Below, one piece after another: positions 1-10,568 of a stretch of DNA of 64,000 bases. A program made the translations under genes and the position numbers. How positions within the stretch are numbered: the first letter of the stretch is position 1; every line of letters starts with the position of its first letter. Location of the stretch: the NCBI RefSeq assembly GCF_954871325.1, contig NC_088776.1, positions 48,440,569 through 48,504,568 of the forward strand, given 5' to 3'. The notes beneath the pieces are model-generated. The model was not told the DNA's origin and made no database searches. It saw only the letters and a program-made list of their open reading frames with translations. Source of the stretch: Gordionus sp. m RMFG-2023 (lineage: Eukaryota > Nematomorpha > Gordioida > Chordodea > Parachordodidae).

Positions 1-453
1 ACCTATAATTAATAATCTTTAAGAGGGTAAAATTTCAAATGGTTCAAACCGGTTCACAGACATTTTAAAAAGTTTAGTTTAGGTTAGGGCAGCAAATTTT
101 TTAAGGTTCAGGTTCGGTTTGAATCCATGTGTAATAACACAGATTGACTAAATTACGGACATAGCTAGTAACATAACGCATCATAAAATTCGTTTTATAT
201 AAGATTTATGAATTGAATGACGTGAAAAATATCTTTCTACATTGATAAAAATGAACCAGCACTTTTTTTTACAAGAAAGATAAATGATATCCTTTTTTTT
301 TTCTCTGTCTATAGTGAGTGAGATGCGTGCGCATATGTATTAGCCACCCTATTAGGTGCTATATAAACTTTTAAACAATAGTCATGAAAGGCTACATTTT
401 TATTAATTAATTATACGATAACGTTACCATATTCATTTCGAAACTGGATTCAC
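1..453. other. AT-rich sequence, no gene seen
   Basis: Low-complexity AT-rich sequence with oligo-T runs near 265 and 293. No exon, RNA gene or repeat end could be identified. Confidence 0.5.
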
Positions 454-656
454 CTGAAAAAAGAACGCACTCCATTGTTTAGAGTCCAATTATTAAATTC
501 AAGAGCCCATTTTAACCTTCTTTTTTTGAATCCTTCGTAATAGTCTTCCTTAATAGAACCTAGACTATAAAAAACAAACTTTATAAAACGAACATCCAAT
601 TTATGAATTCTTCTTGACAATTGTAGAAATCCTATCAGAAATTTATTTCCACTCAT
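454..656 (-). CDS. possible first coding exon, unknown protein
   Basis: An open frame of about 67 codons starts at an ATG and has an in-frame stop two codons upstream. It runs to a strong splice-donor pattern, CAG followed by GTGAAT, at 453. The product is basic and mixed in composition (RRIHKLDV near residue 15, EFNNWTLNNG near residue 52), unlike the low-complexity frames around it. I do not recognise the family. If real, the next exon lies to the left, beyond position 1. It could also be a chance frame, because only the donor and the composition support it. Confidence 0.28.
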
Positions 657-874
657 AAATCAAATCCTGGGTGCTTGAATGACATTTATCAAGTATTTTT
701 TTTATAAGACACGATCTTTTTATCAATATGTTTTATAAACCTCTCCTATAAAATCGTTATTTAGCAAGAATTAGGGTCTAGAATATCTATCAAATATTTT
801 CTGAATAGTAATATGATTAAACAAGCTCGTGTAGGATTCTTACATTGGAAATTTCCTTGTGCTTATAAGATTCA

Positions 875-1006
875 GAGTGCGCCCAAAGTCAAAATTTTAT
901 TTTTAAAAAAATTAATTTATTATTGAAATTTACGAAATCGAGTTTGAACGCAAAATTTTTAAATCTAAAAATCATTTTTTTTTGAAAAATGACTTCGGAA
1001 CGCACC
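875..1006. mobile_element. 132-bp MITE with GGTGCG ends
   Basis: The left end (GTGCGCCCAAAGTC) and the right end (GACTTCGGAACGCACC) are imperfect inverted repeats. TTCA flanks both sides (871-874 and 1007-1010) as a possible 4-bp target duplication. A relative sharing the internal stretch lies at 36291-36401. It is non-coding and the superfamily is not assigned. Confidence 0.55.
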
Positions 1007-1404
1007 TTCAATCATCAAATTCTTCTTAAATATAAATCAATAAAATTTTATATTTTTATCATTCTTCTTTAATATACTATATTAAAAAAAATAAAACTAA
1101 TTTGTTTAAATTGAAGTACTAATCAAAATTTTAAAATGCATAAAATAAAAAATTGAGGAATGGATGAAAAGTTGGGTAATATATTTAAGTATATATATAT
1201 ATATATCGCAAAAAAGTATTAGGCCGTATCCTAATTCGACTTATTACTATTTGATATTATCTAATGTCATTTTAAATTCGTAATTTTTGACAAAAGGTGT
1301 CAATAACTTATTTTTATATCAAATTAAGAGTAAAGAAATATTTGATATATATAATGGATATTCGATATTTTAAATCAACGGAGGTTTCAACCCAATCCTC
1401 TATA

Positions 1405-1580
1405 AAGAAATAATTTACAATTTATTATGTGGTAACTGAATGATGGATAGTTGTTATGACATTTAATGTAATACTAGTAATAAACAATTTATTACCAAAA
1501 ATAGGAAGTGAACTAAGAAAAAATATCGTTTGCCAGAAACCAGATATATTTATTCGGGCTGGGTTTTTAGATTATTTTTT
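1405..1580 (+). repeat. direct repeat, copy 1 (about 176 bp)
   Basis: Matches 1765-1945 over its whole length. Shared blocks are GAATGATGGATAG, TGTAATACTAGTAATAAACA and ATCGTTTGCCAG. The copies are clearly diverged and about 190 bp apart, so this is an old local duplication or two copies of one unknown element. Confidence 0.7.
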
Positions 1581-1764
1581 TAAAAAAAATATTTATCTTT
1601 ATATTTTAAATATCGACTTCGACAGTATATAAAATGCTATTTTAAAAAAATTAATTTTACCCCCAACTAGGGAGCTTATTTTAGAATATGGGCTTATCAT
1701 AAAAATAATAGAATTGTCAAAATGCACTTTATTTATTATATATAACTCAGAGAATAATCAAGCT

Positions 1765-1945
1765 AGAGAAATAATTTTACATTTTATTATGAGGTAATTG
1801 AATGATGGATAGCTTTGTTATGACATTAAATGTAATACTAGTAATAAACAAATTATTATCAAAAATAGGAAGTAAGCTAAGAAAAAAGATCGTTTGCCAG
1901 TTAACAGATATATTCACACGGGTTGAGCTTTTAGATCATTTTTTT
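1765..1945 (+). repeat. direct repeat, copy 2
   Basis: Partner of 1405-1580 in the same orientation, with scattered substitutions and short indels. No coding capacity. Confidence 0.7.
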
Positions 1946-4541
1946 GGAAAATCTAGTGATTAGAACGGTATCAGACCAATTCCGGAAAGAAATTTTTTAA
2001 ATCGGGCTGTGACATTTGAAATATGATTTGTTTACAAACCCGAGCCAGGATGAGCATGTGAATGGGCATCTCTGCTAGATTTGTCTACTCTAGAAACAAA
2101 TTCCTATGAAGGAATTTATTTGTTTAACGAAAAATTAATTCCTTAGTAATTTCAAGTAATAATTCTAAGAAACAAAAAATATATATCCTGACTATAATCA
2201 GTTCGAAATAATAGTATATCTTTTATTCCTACAAATGAATTTAAACACAATTTCGATTAATTCTGCTTTTAAATGAAGAGGCTTGTTTTTTTATAATCAT
2301 GTCATTTTTTTGATATATCGCACAACTAGTCAAAAAGCTATTCTGGGGGAGGGGGGGGAGGGGTTGTCTACATGGACTGGAGGGACAGGATTGCCTCCAT
2401 ACAACTTTCTAGTAGACTCCTAAAATAGTAAGGAGTAAAACATCTATATGTGTGGGGGGGGGGGGGTAAATCTGTGTGTTGCATTCAATTCTCCACGAAG
2501 ACGATGGAGAGGAGCTATCTCTATAATATAAAGTGATGATGAATAAAATACTAATTTGATTTATAGATTTATATAACTCAAATACCCATTTTGTTCATTT
2601 TTTAAAAAGAAAGAATCATATGGTCAGATCGGTTCTCTCGAAACATAACTGTTTATAGTTTAAAAAAACCATTATAAAATGGAAGTTAAAAAAAGCGGTT
2701 AGGTCAGAAACTTTCCAAATATATTTTTCTATTTTTTTTGGAAAACTAAACAAAATTACTATCTAAAAAAAATAATGAAAACTTTGTATTTTAAAATTCT
2801 ATAAGTGATTTCGATCAAGGAAAAAAAAATACAAAATAAAAGCAAATTTTGTTTTGGCTATAATGCGATATATATTTTTTATCAAAGAGATGTTTAGTTG
2901 AAACGTGCGTTTACAATTTGTCCCCATTTAAATAAAATTTTTTAAAAAAACCTAAATTTTTCGTGGACGTTATTAGTAACTTTACCATATCACAAAATAT
3001 AAGTCAATATTTACCATAATAAAAATGGTAGATTGATTATATAAAACTATATTAATTAATAGATTACTACGATTACGACTACACGTATCAACGATTAAAT
3101 TAAAATTTTGATATTGTTAAATAAACAAAGATTAAATTGTAATTTTTTTTAAAGGAATGAATTTAAAAAATTGGCAAATAATTTTGTATCGGTATATATT
3201 TTTAAACTTATTTATTTAAGCTTTTATTAATCGGCAACAAAAAACCAAGAAATTTAAATATTATGTTTTATTTTGGGTACTCTAAGACTGAACTGGAACG
3301 CAGTTTCATGATATTTAACTTATACATACTGGTAAAGGCACGAAAACCAATAGAACTAGGCTTTTGGCATTTATCATAAGATTTGATTTTTTAAATGTAT
3401 ATATATATACACCTTTTTAAATTAACGAGTCTAAAAGCGTTTCTATCCTTCGTCAGATCCTTATGGTAAATATCAGAAAAATTAAACAAATAATATATTT
3501 AACAAGTCTGTGTTAGATTTATTAATTTTCTAATCTGATATGGGACAAATTTCATAATTATTAATTAAATTCACCAGGAAAAAAAAGATAATTTTCTGGA
3601 TAAAGATTAGAGAAATAAAAAATTATTCGATATACGATTTTATTCGAAATTTACGAATATGAATAACATAATCTTAAAAAATAGTAAATTTTGGTAAATA
3701 TCCAAATTATTTGTAATTTTTTAAAAATATATCAAATATTTTATATTTTCAGGTATATTGTGAGAGTAGACTTTTGTCTAAAATTTCCAATATAAATTTT
3801 TAAAAAAATACATAAATTGTAAAATTATGCTATTAGAAGGAGATGAAATAATAGGAATTTTGTACATAATATGATTGTCTATTTTTTTATAGGCATAATA
3901 TGATTACAAAAAATCGTACGTCTCTCAAAAAAAGAAACAAGTAGGAAAACTTTATGCCCGAAAGAATAGCTATTTAAAATTTATTCAAAAAGTTCTTTTT
4001 ATTATAATTTGTATCTTACGTTACGATTATAAATTAAGCATAAAATGTTTGAATTTTTTTTGTTAAATAGTAAATAAAATATCCGTAAGAATTAGTCATT
4101 TTTTAAAAAAAATCGAATTCGTTATTCATATTTATGAATTGAATATAAATACATTTAAAGTCTAACTATGAAACTAAAGTTTTGTGCAGATTTGGTGGAA
4201 AAATTTTCCATATTTTTTTTGATTTACTTGCAAATTTGTTATAAAATGACTTTATTTGCAAATAATTTAAAAAAAATATGGAAATGTTTGCCAAGAAATG
4301 CACAACCCTGTACATGTGTACAACACTATGTAGTGTCATCTAGAAAATACATATTTTAATGTTATAAAAAAAGTTTTAAAGGTTAAAGCCATAAATAAAA
4401 ATAACAGATAAAACAATATAGTTAGTTCTACTATAATTTATAATAATATATATGATGCTCTTCTTTTTTAAAAAAATGCTCTTTAAGTGTTTTTGTTTTG
4501 CTTTTTGCTTAATAAAAAAAATTTTGTTTATACTCTGATCC
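1946..4541. other. AT-rich intergenic sequence with two G tracts
   Basis: No supported gene. Poly-G tracts near 2345-2362 and 2453-2466 stand out from the AT background. The small open frame near 4168-4359 is low-complexity and was not accepted. Confidence 0.5.
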
Positions 4542-4995
4542 CAGGCGCGTACGCAGGAATTTGGTCTGGGGGGGGGGATAATAAATTTTTTTAAGAAATA
4601 ATATTTTTAATTAAAAATACTAAGCATAAATTTATTAGGATTAATAACTTTTCTAATACACAATTTTAAACTAATGTGAATTAAAAAAATATATATATAA
4701 ACCGGCATTTAAATGTGAATCATAAAATATAAAGTGAATATAACCCACGATATGAATCACTTAAATGACCCAAAATTGAAATTTGAATTATATATAAAAT
4801 ATATAAAGTATAAAAAATTTAAATGTTGTAAATATAAATTAATACACAAAAAGTTTCTTAGGAATAATTGTATTTTGTATGTTTTGAGCTAATTTTTCAA
4901 TTATCAATCCTTGCTTGGCGTTAAATCTATGAATATTCAAAAGATCCAAATCATTCAATCTACTTTCAAATGTTGTATTTCATAGGTATGTTTTT

Positions 4996-5333
4996 CACAG
5001 ACTTGAAGGCCAGGCCCACGAGCCGGACCGTATTTTAATTTTTTTAAATATACCCGGGCCGGGCTCGTAATTTTTTTTTTAAAAACACCCGGGCTGGGCC
5101 TGAAAATTTTTTAAGAAAAAATATCCGAGCCGAGTTGTATATTTTAAAACCAAATATTTGAAATCGCCATTATTAGCTATAAATATCAAAAATAAATATA
5201 ATTTATTTTAAAAAATTCGGGCTGGGCCAGCCGGGCCAAGCCTGAAAATTTTTTAAAAAAAAACCCGGGCTGGAAAAAATTTTTAAAAAAAATCTGGGCC
5301 TGGTCCTGCAAATGGTACCTCTGCAAGGCTCTG
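4996..5333. mobile_element. CCGGGC-rich MITE nested in the hAT relic
   Basis: Ends CACAGACTTGAAG and AGGCTCTG match the CAGAGACCTGCAG terminus seen at 29422, 30295, 36788 and 45532. The interior alternates oligo-A/T with CCCGGGC blocks. It lies inside the 4542-6404 element, so it is the younger insertion. I could not find a convincing 8-bp duplication here. Confidence 0.6.
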
Positions 5334-5510
5334 TTATTCTTCCTAAAAAAGTGAATTTTCTCTCATTAGTTTACTAAAGAGCTGCTAATATATATATAAC
5401 CATTTTAATAATTGGGAGTATAATCTAAAATGTGTTTGAAATAAAATGCATCCATAGCATTTTTTGGGACTGTATCAACCATAGTTAATCTTTTAATCAT
5501 AGTTATTCAG

Positions 5511-5660
5511 CTAATAAGGCATCATAAGATATTTTAACATCTTCATGATAAAAATATAACAAATATTTATATTTTTTTCTATCACCATATGAAAAAGGTT
5601 GGGAGAGGGGACATTTGTTTTATAATACTCTTCTACTGATCCTATATTAATGTTTTGATG
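5511..5660 (-). pseudogene. hAT (DUF4371-type) transposase fragment
   Basis: The minus-strand frame reads SKQAHHQNINIGSVEEYY followed by KTNVPSPNLFHMVIE. This resembles the segment of ZMYM1-like hAT transposases in which a C/SRQ..R.N..S..EYYR motif precedes a proline-containing stretch. It is a short remnant in the middle of the 4542-6404 element. Flanking sequence to about 6100 shows more decayed homology, shared with 18540-18880. Confidence 0.55.
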
Positions 5661-6235
5661 ATGAGCTTGCTTGCTGCAAGTCGAGGGGGACAAATATTTA
5701 ACACGTATAGCTCTGCTTTTGACTCAACAATAACATATAAAATATGAAATTCTTCAACAACACTAGCTCTATTTCCTTGAGTTCTAATAAAATGCTCTCC
5801 GCTATTCTCATCTTCTTAATCAAGTCAATGTTATGTTTTTGAAAAGTATTACATAAAATAGTTGTATAATTAAATAATACATTCTAATGAGAAAAAAAAT
5901 TTGGAATAAGTATTGAATCCAATAATTTTCTTGCTTCTGAGGAAATATTTCTTTCAAGCCATTGTGATATTTCTGTAATAGCATTAATAATCAGCTCTTC
6001 TAACTCCAAAATAGCTGTTACTGTGGCGGAGACTCTATCTCATTGGACAAGCTTGCAATTTTTTTCTCCCTGTTGGACCAGGAGTTTCAGAGATAATTAT
6101 TATTTTATTAGAAATTTAGATAAATATTACGCCACTAAAATTTGAAAATAATAGGTAAATTACACCAAGGAAAACTTGAAATCGAAATTGATTGATAAAA
6201 TAACTTAGTAGATGAATGTGATAAATAAATGTAAT

Positions 6236-6237
<2 letters not shown>

Positions 6238-6274
<37 letters not shown>

Positions 6275-6275
6275 G
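6238..6275. repeat. (AT)n microsatellite
   Basis: A run of about 18 AT dinucleotides inside the 3' part of the hAT relic. Confidence 0.9.
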
Positions 6276-6884
6276 AGATAAGAATAAATATTAACAAATA
6301 TAAATTAATATTAACAATAATATTTTTGAAAAATATAATCCGGCATCTGCATTTTTTGGCTTTGGAGGGGGGGGGGGGTGCTGCCCCCGCTGCGTACGCG
6401 CCTGTCTGATCCCAATTACCATTTAAACTATTTTTTACTAAAATTTCCTTCTTACACTAAGATAAAATTACTAAATTGTAAGTTTAAAATTTAATGAGAA
6501 CTAAAAGGCTATAATTAGAAATCATCATAACTCAGGTAGGATGTTTTTTTTGGCTCATAATATTTTTGTCACACTTTGTCCTAAAATAATTTTATATATG
6601 TTGTCACCTAGCCTGTTAAATATTTTTGTATGTGTTATCTAGCACATAATATAATTTTTTATAAGGTATAATTTTCCCTAATTCTTAAGCATTAAAAAAT
6701 TTGTGAAATGGATCAGCAGATAAGAATATTTCACAAAAGTTGTGGCCAAAAAAATATTTTACCCATTGTTCAAGCCCAAAAAAACCTTTTCAGGACCAGG
6801 ACAAGCATATTAAAAATATGTTTAATAATTTTTTATGCTTGAATTAATTTAATTCTAATGAACCTTTAACTAAAAATTAGTTAC

Positions 6885-7727
6885 TTCTTTATCATTATCT
6901 ATAAATTGCTCCGGTAAACGTGGTCTATTGTGTAATTCAGTTAGGCTTGGTCTACCTTTAGTTTTAACCATGGAAAATATATTTTTATAGTGTTCCACAT
7001 TGGGCAAGGTTTCATAAGTCATCATTTTTTTATAATAAGTACTTCCATTTTCAGTTTTATCATTACTTAAAGCTGTATTATTACTATTAATTCTTTCCTT
7101 TTCATTTTGACTTAATAGACCTTCCTTACTTTTAAGCTCTTCATCCTTTTTATTTGATTCTATCTTCACATGACGTTCATAATTATAAGGTTTTTGAAAA
7201 CAACTTTTATTATTTGAGACTAATTTTGTTTCTAAATAAGGTTCTATTATATTTTCATCTTGATCTGCCATTATAATAGAAGATGATTGGCTATGAGATG
7301 AATGCACAGATGAATGATCATCAATTATGTCAGGAATTTCAATTGATCCTCCTAAATACATTTTTGTTTCATGTTGTTTTTTTTTGGTTGTCATGGGAAG
7401 ATCATCTAATTGTGATGTATGAGGCATGTGATATATTGAAGTTTCTGTGGTATTAACACCAGTAGAAATTGGACAAGAAATTTTTTTTCTTTTAAAATTT
7501 TTTTTAGATAAGTTAAAAATTTCAGATTGTGATAGATATTTTGCATTTTCAATAGAGTGATCATTTAATACGCTATTGTTTTCAACCAAGGCGACTTTAA
7601 ATCTAGATCCTGTTCTTGTAAGCTTATCTTGGGAATTATTTAGACTGTCTCTGTTAAGTAAGGAACAATCAATGTGTTTAATATTTGCCTCAGAAGCTGA
7701 ATGATGCACATGATCCTTAGATGACAT
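6885..7727 (-). CDS. NKCC-type cation-chloride cotransporter (SLC12), N-terminal coding exon
   Basis: This exon encodes about 281 residues of the cytosolic N-terminus of an Na-K-Cl cotransporter-like protein. Near residue 42 is SRFKVALV, an RFxV site of the type bound by SPAK/OSR1 kinases. Near the end, STYYKKMMTYETLPNVEHYK followed by GRPSLTELHNRP matches the regulatory block of vertebrate NKCC1 (TYYLRTFGHNTMDAVP...RPSLAELHD). The threonine in YET aligns with NKCC1 Thr217, while the Thr212 position is Met. In between the chain is Ser/Asn-rich and disordered, as is usual for this family. Translation should start at the ATG at 7727, because the open frame upstream of it has no earlier ATG. A GAA|GTAACT donor lies at 6885/6884, and beyond it the frame ends within five codons. 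The transmembrane exons must lie further left; I did not find them in the window. Confidence 0.8.
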
Positions 7728-8183
7728 TAGGAAATTTATTTTTATAGATATAAACAATAAATAATAATTTTATTGGTATTATTTTGGTCATGAATTTAAA
7801 CGAGATCTAAATTTATATATTTTGGTTTTTGGATTCATGTTTACACTTACGAAAAATGAGGAACATATGATCAGTTGTTTTATAAATTTGAAAGGCAAAG
7901 GTATTATAATTATGTTAACTTTCATAAAATAAGATTGACATAGATATTTCTAAAATTATATCGTATCATCCCTAGTAAATTTTTTTTATTTGTCAAAAAA
8001 TTTCTATGTAAACATGCACATCCCTTTTTCGAAGAATAAATAAATTATTCCACAAACTCTCTCTTTATTTCAATAGTTGCTGATAAAAGGGGGGGGGGGT
8101 TGGATGGATATAATTTATAATTTAAAAATTTTTCTATGAGTTATTCAAGAATATCATAAATTTCGGTAATTTATGGGAACTAG

Positions 8184-9180
8184 CAATGGTGTCATTAGGG
8201 AGGGGGCGTAGGGGCTCGAGCCCCTTGAAAAATTTGAACAGCCCCTGGAGCAAAATTTTTTTAAATGGAATCTTAACCCCTTAAACTAAAAATAAATTTT
8301 TTGTTGCCCCCTGATCGATTTCTTTTATAATTCTATTAAGTAATATATAGATTTAATATTATTATTTAAAAATTAATAAGACTGGCTAAATATTTATTAA
8401 ATAAATACTAATTACTATTTTAAATATTAGATTAATACTTATAAATTATATTTTCATTATATCAGCTTGCAATCAAATTTGTGTCAAAAATGGAATAGCA
8501 ATATCACTCACTAAATATTAATTTAGCATTAACAGTTGAACTTAATTGACTATTATTATTTAAATTATTATATAACCCTAATTAAATAAATATAATTATT
8601 TATTAATTGAAAACTAAAAAATTTAATATTGTTTAGTATACTTCAAAATGACTAATCAACTGTATATTTATTTTTAAATTTTATTATCATACCTATTCCT
8701 AAAAATATTTTCAAGGTCCTAATATTGATAAAAAGTAAATTATTAGACATATAATTTAAAAATCCTCTATTTATATACAGTTGTTTATAAAATATTAGAT
8801 AAAATGCCATTTTTATAGCGTATTTGACAGTTATATAATATGTTACAATTAATATTATAATGATTTATACTAATAAATGATTTTGATAATATATATAGTA
8901 ACAATTTGCATGCAAGTATTTAACGCCATCTATTTAGTTATCAATAATTTTTAAAAATTAAACATTTTTATATTTATTCTATTCATCCTACAATAGATGT
9001 AATAAATTTTCTTAGGAAAGTTTTCTTTTTCTTTTTCGATATTTGTCACTTTTTTAGAAGAGCTTATACAAGTATTATTTTTATTTTAACAATGTTTTTC
9101 TTCAAATATATAATATTTGTCATAATTTTCTAAAACCAATAATATTTTAATTCATTTATTAATTTTTATCACTTTTTTCA
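8184..9180 (+). other. 5' non-coding part of the hAT element
   Basis: The terminal GGGGGCGTAGGGGCTCGAGCC region is followed by about 900 bp of AT-rich sequence up to the transposase reading frame. No other gene was seen. Confidence 0.6.
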
Positions 9181-9216
9181 GAAGAATTAGATCTGGGTAC
9201 TAAAACAACTGGTCCT

Positions 9217-9512
9217 ATGCAACCTATATTAGGTGCCTATCCATATATTGGAATGGGTAAAGATAAACGATGCTTTCAAACTCAGTGGTACAAATCCTTT
9301 CCCTGGATTGAATATAGCATAATCAGAAACTCTATTTTTTGTTTACCTTGTCGTAATTTTCCCACTCAACCTCAAAAAGGATACCTTTTTAATCAAGGTT
9401 ATAAAAAATTTCGTAAGGTAAAAGAATACTTAACAACTCACGGAGCAACAAATGGTCATGCAACGAATGTAATTCTTTGGAACCATTTTAAACAATCTTT
9501 GATAGAAGGCTC
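9217..9512 (+). pseudogene. hAT transposase, N-terminal TTF-type zinc-finger part
   Basis: The frame encodes GAYPYIGMGKDKRCFQTQWY, then FPWIEYS, IFCLPCRNF and THGATNGHATN. This is the TTF-type zinc-finger layout of ZMYM1-like hAT transposases: a tryptophan-containing segment, a CxxC (CLPC) and a later GHxxN histidine. The frame runs into IEGS, where the second hAT is inserted. It resumes with the same residues (IEGSIKEKF) at 10569, so the reading frame was open at the insertion point. The start is uncertain, since a further exon upstream is possible. Confidence 0.75.
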
Positions 9513-10568
9513 TACAAAAATACGAATCGAATCGAATAATGGAATTATTCGTATTCGTTTAAATCGAATAATTTATTATTCGTATTCGTATGAATAATAA
9601 AATGATTATTCGATTCGATTCGAAAATTTTATTTACCATGAATTAAAAAAGATCTATTATAAAATTTATTTTGTAAAATTTAACTGAGGATAAAAACAAA
9701 CAAATTTTATTAGTGAGACAAAATAGAAGCATACATATATAATATATTTATATACAATGTGGAAAAATCAATATAATATTCATATCTATAATGTAGAAGA
9801 TAAATCTGACAACAGCCAATTTTTCAAACATAAAGTTTTTCGGATTGTTTCCTCCTTTAACGACATTCTGTATTTTGTAACCATATGAGCTCCAACAGAA
9901 AAGAGTCGCTCACATGGGTTTGAAGATCCCTGTATCGACAATATGTCCCTCGCCATTTTAGATAACACGGGAAAACGGTCTCCATGTAGTTTCCACCATT
10001 CTAGTGGGTTTTTATTTGATGTTATTCTCACTTCTTTCAAATATGTGTCAACAGAAATTGGCATAACATTCTGTTTAAAAATGACATCCATATTTGATTG
10101 TATTAAAGGTTTACTTTTGATACATCATATTTAATTTTATATTCATCAAACATTTTCTCAAAATTATTAAATATAGTTGTAACGTATGGTCTTTTTTCAA
10201 AATTATTAAATATAGTTGTAACGTATGGTCTATTATGAGATAAATTAAAATGGAGTTTCAAAATTTGGCGCAATTTTCATTATTCCACTAGGAGATTTTA
10301 TTAAATTGAAATAATTTCAAATAATTCCTAATAATAATATATGATTTATATATGATTATTTTCCAATATATATTAATACTATAAATTATTTTAGTCGAAT
10401 AATCTCGAATAATTCGATCGAATAATAGATAAAAAATTATTCGACGAATAATATATTTTCCTTATTCGAATTCGATTCGAATTTTCGAATCGAATAATTG
10501 TGTTATTCGTATTCGTAAAATATGAATCGAATCGAATATCGAATAACAAATAATTCGTTTTAGGTATA
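9513..10568 (-). mobile_element. second hAT element (BED/hobo-like) inserted in the first
   Basis: The 8-bp duplication GAAGGCTC flanks it (9505-9512 and 10569-10576), extendable to 11 matching bases. Ends are TACAAAAATACGAATCG and, read inward from the right, TATACCTAAAACGAATT. The subterminal regions are dense in TATTCG/CGAATA inverted motifs. It keeps only a C-terminal transposase remnant on the minus strand, so it is an internally deleted derivative. Related TACGAAT-rich debris lies at 25080-25285, 35231-35350 and 49640-49930. Confidence 0.8.
9786..10091 (-). pseudogene. hAT C-terminal dimerization domain fragment
   Basis: Around 100 residues match the hAT family dimerization region. NPLEWWKLHGDRFPVLSKMA is followed by ARDILSIQGSSNPCERLFSV and a KYRMSLKEETIRKTLCLKNW segment. 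The WW and S..CERLFS motifs are the diagnostic parts. The domain ends at a natural stop (LLSDLSSTL), but the upstream BED finger and catalytic core are missing from the element. Confidence 0.85.

Larger units (their letters stand above)
4542..6404 (-). mobile_element. hAT transposon relic with intact ends
   Basis: The terminal inverted repeats CAGGCGCGTACGCAG (left) and GCTGCGTACGCGCCTG (right) are nearly perfect. An exact 8-bp target duplication, TCTGATCC, lies at 4534-4541 and 6405-6412. An 8-bp duplication with CAGG-type ends is the hAT signature. Poly-G tracts lie just inside both ends. The interior carries decayed minus-strand transposase sequence of the ZMYM1/DUF4371 type. The element is non-autonomous now. 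A MITE is inserted at 4996-5333, and a more decayed relative covers about 15.7-20.8 kb. Confidence 0.88.

Noticed and set aside
6238-6275. CRISPR-like or regulatory repeat
   Set aside because: Simple (AT)n microsatellite. No spaced repeats anywhere in the window have CRISPR layout.
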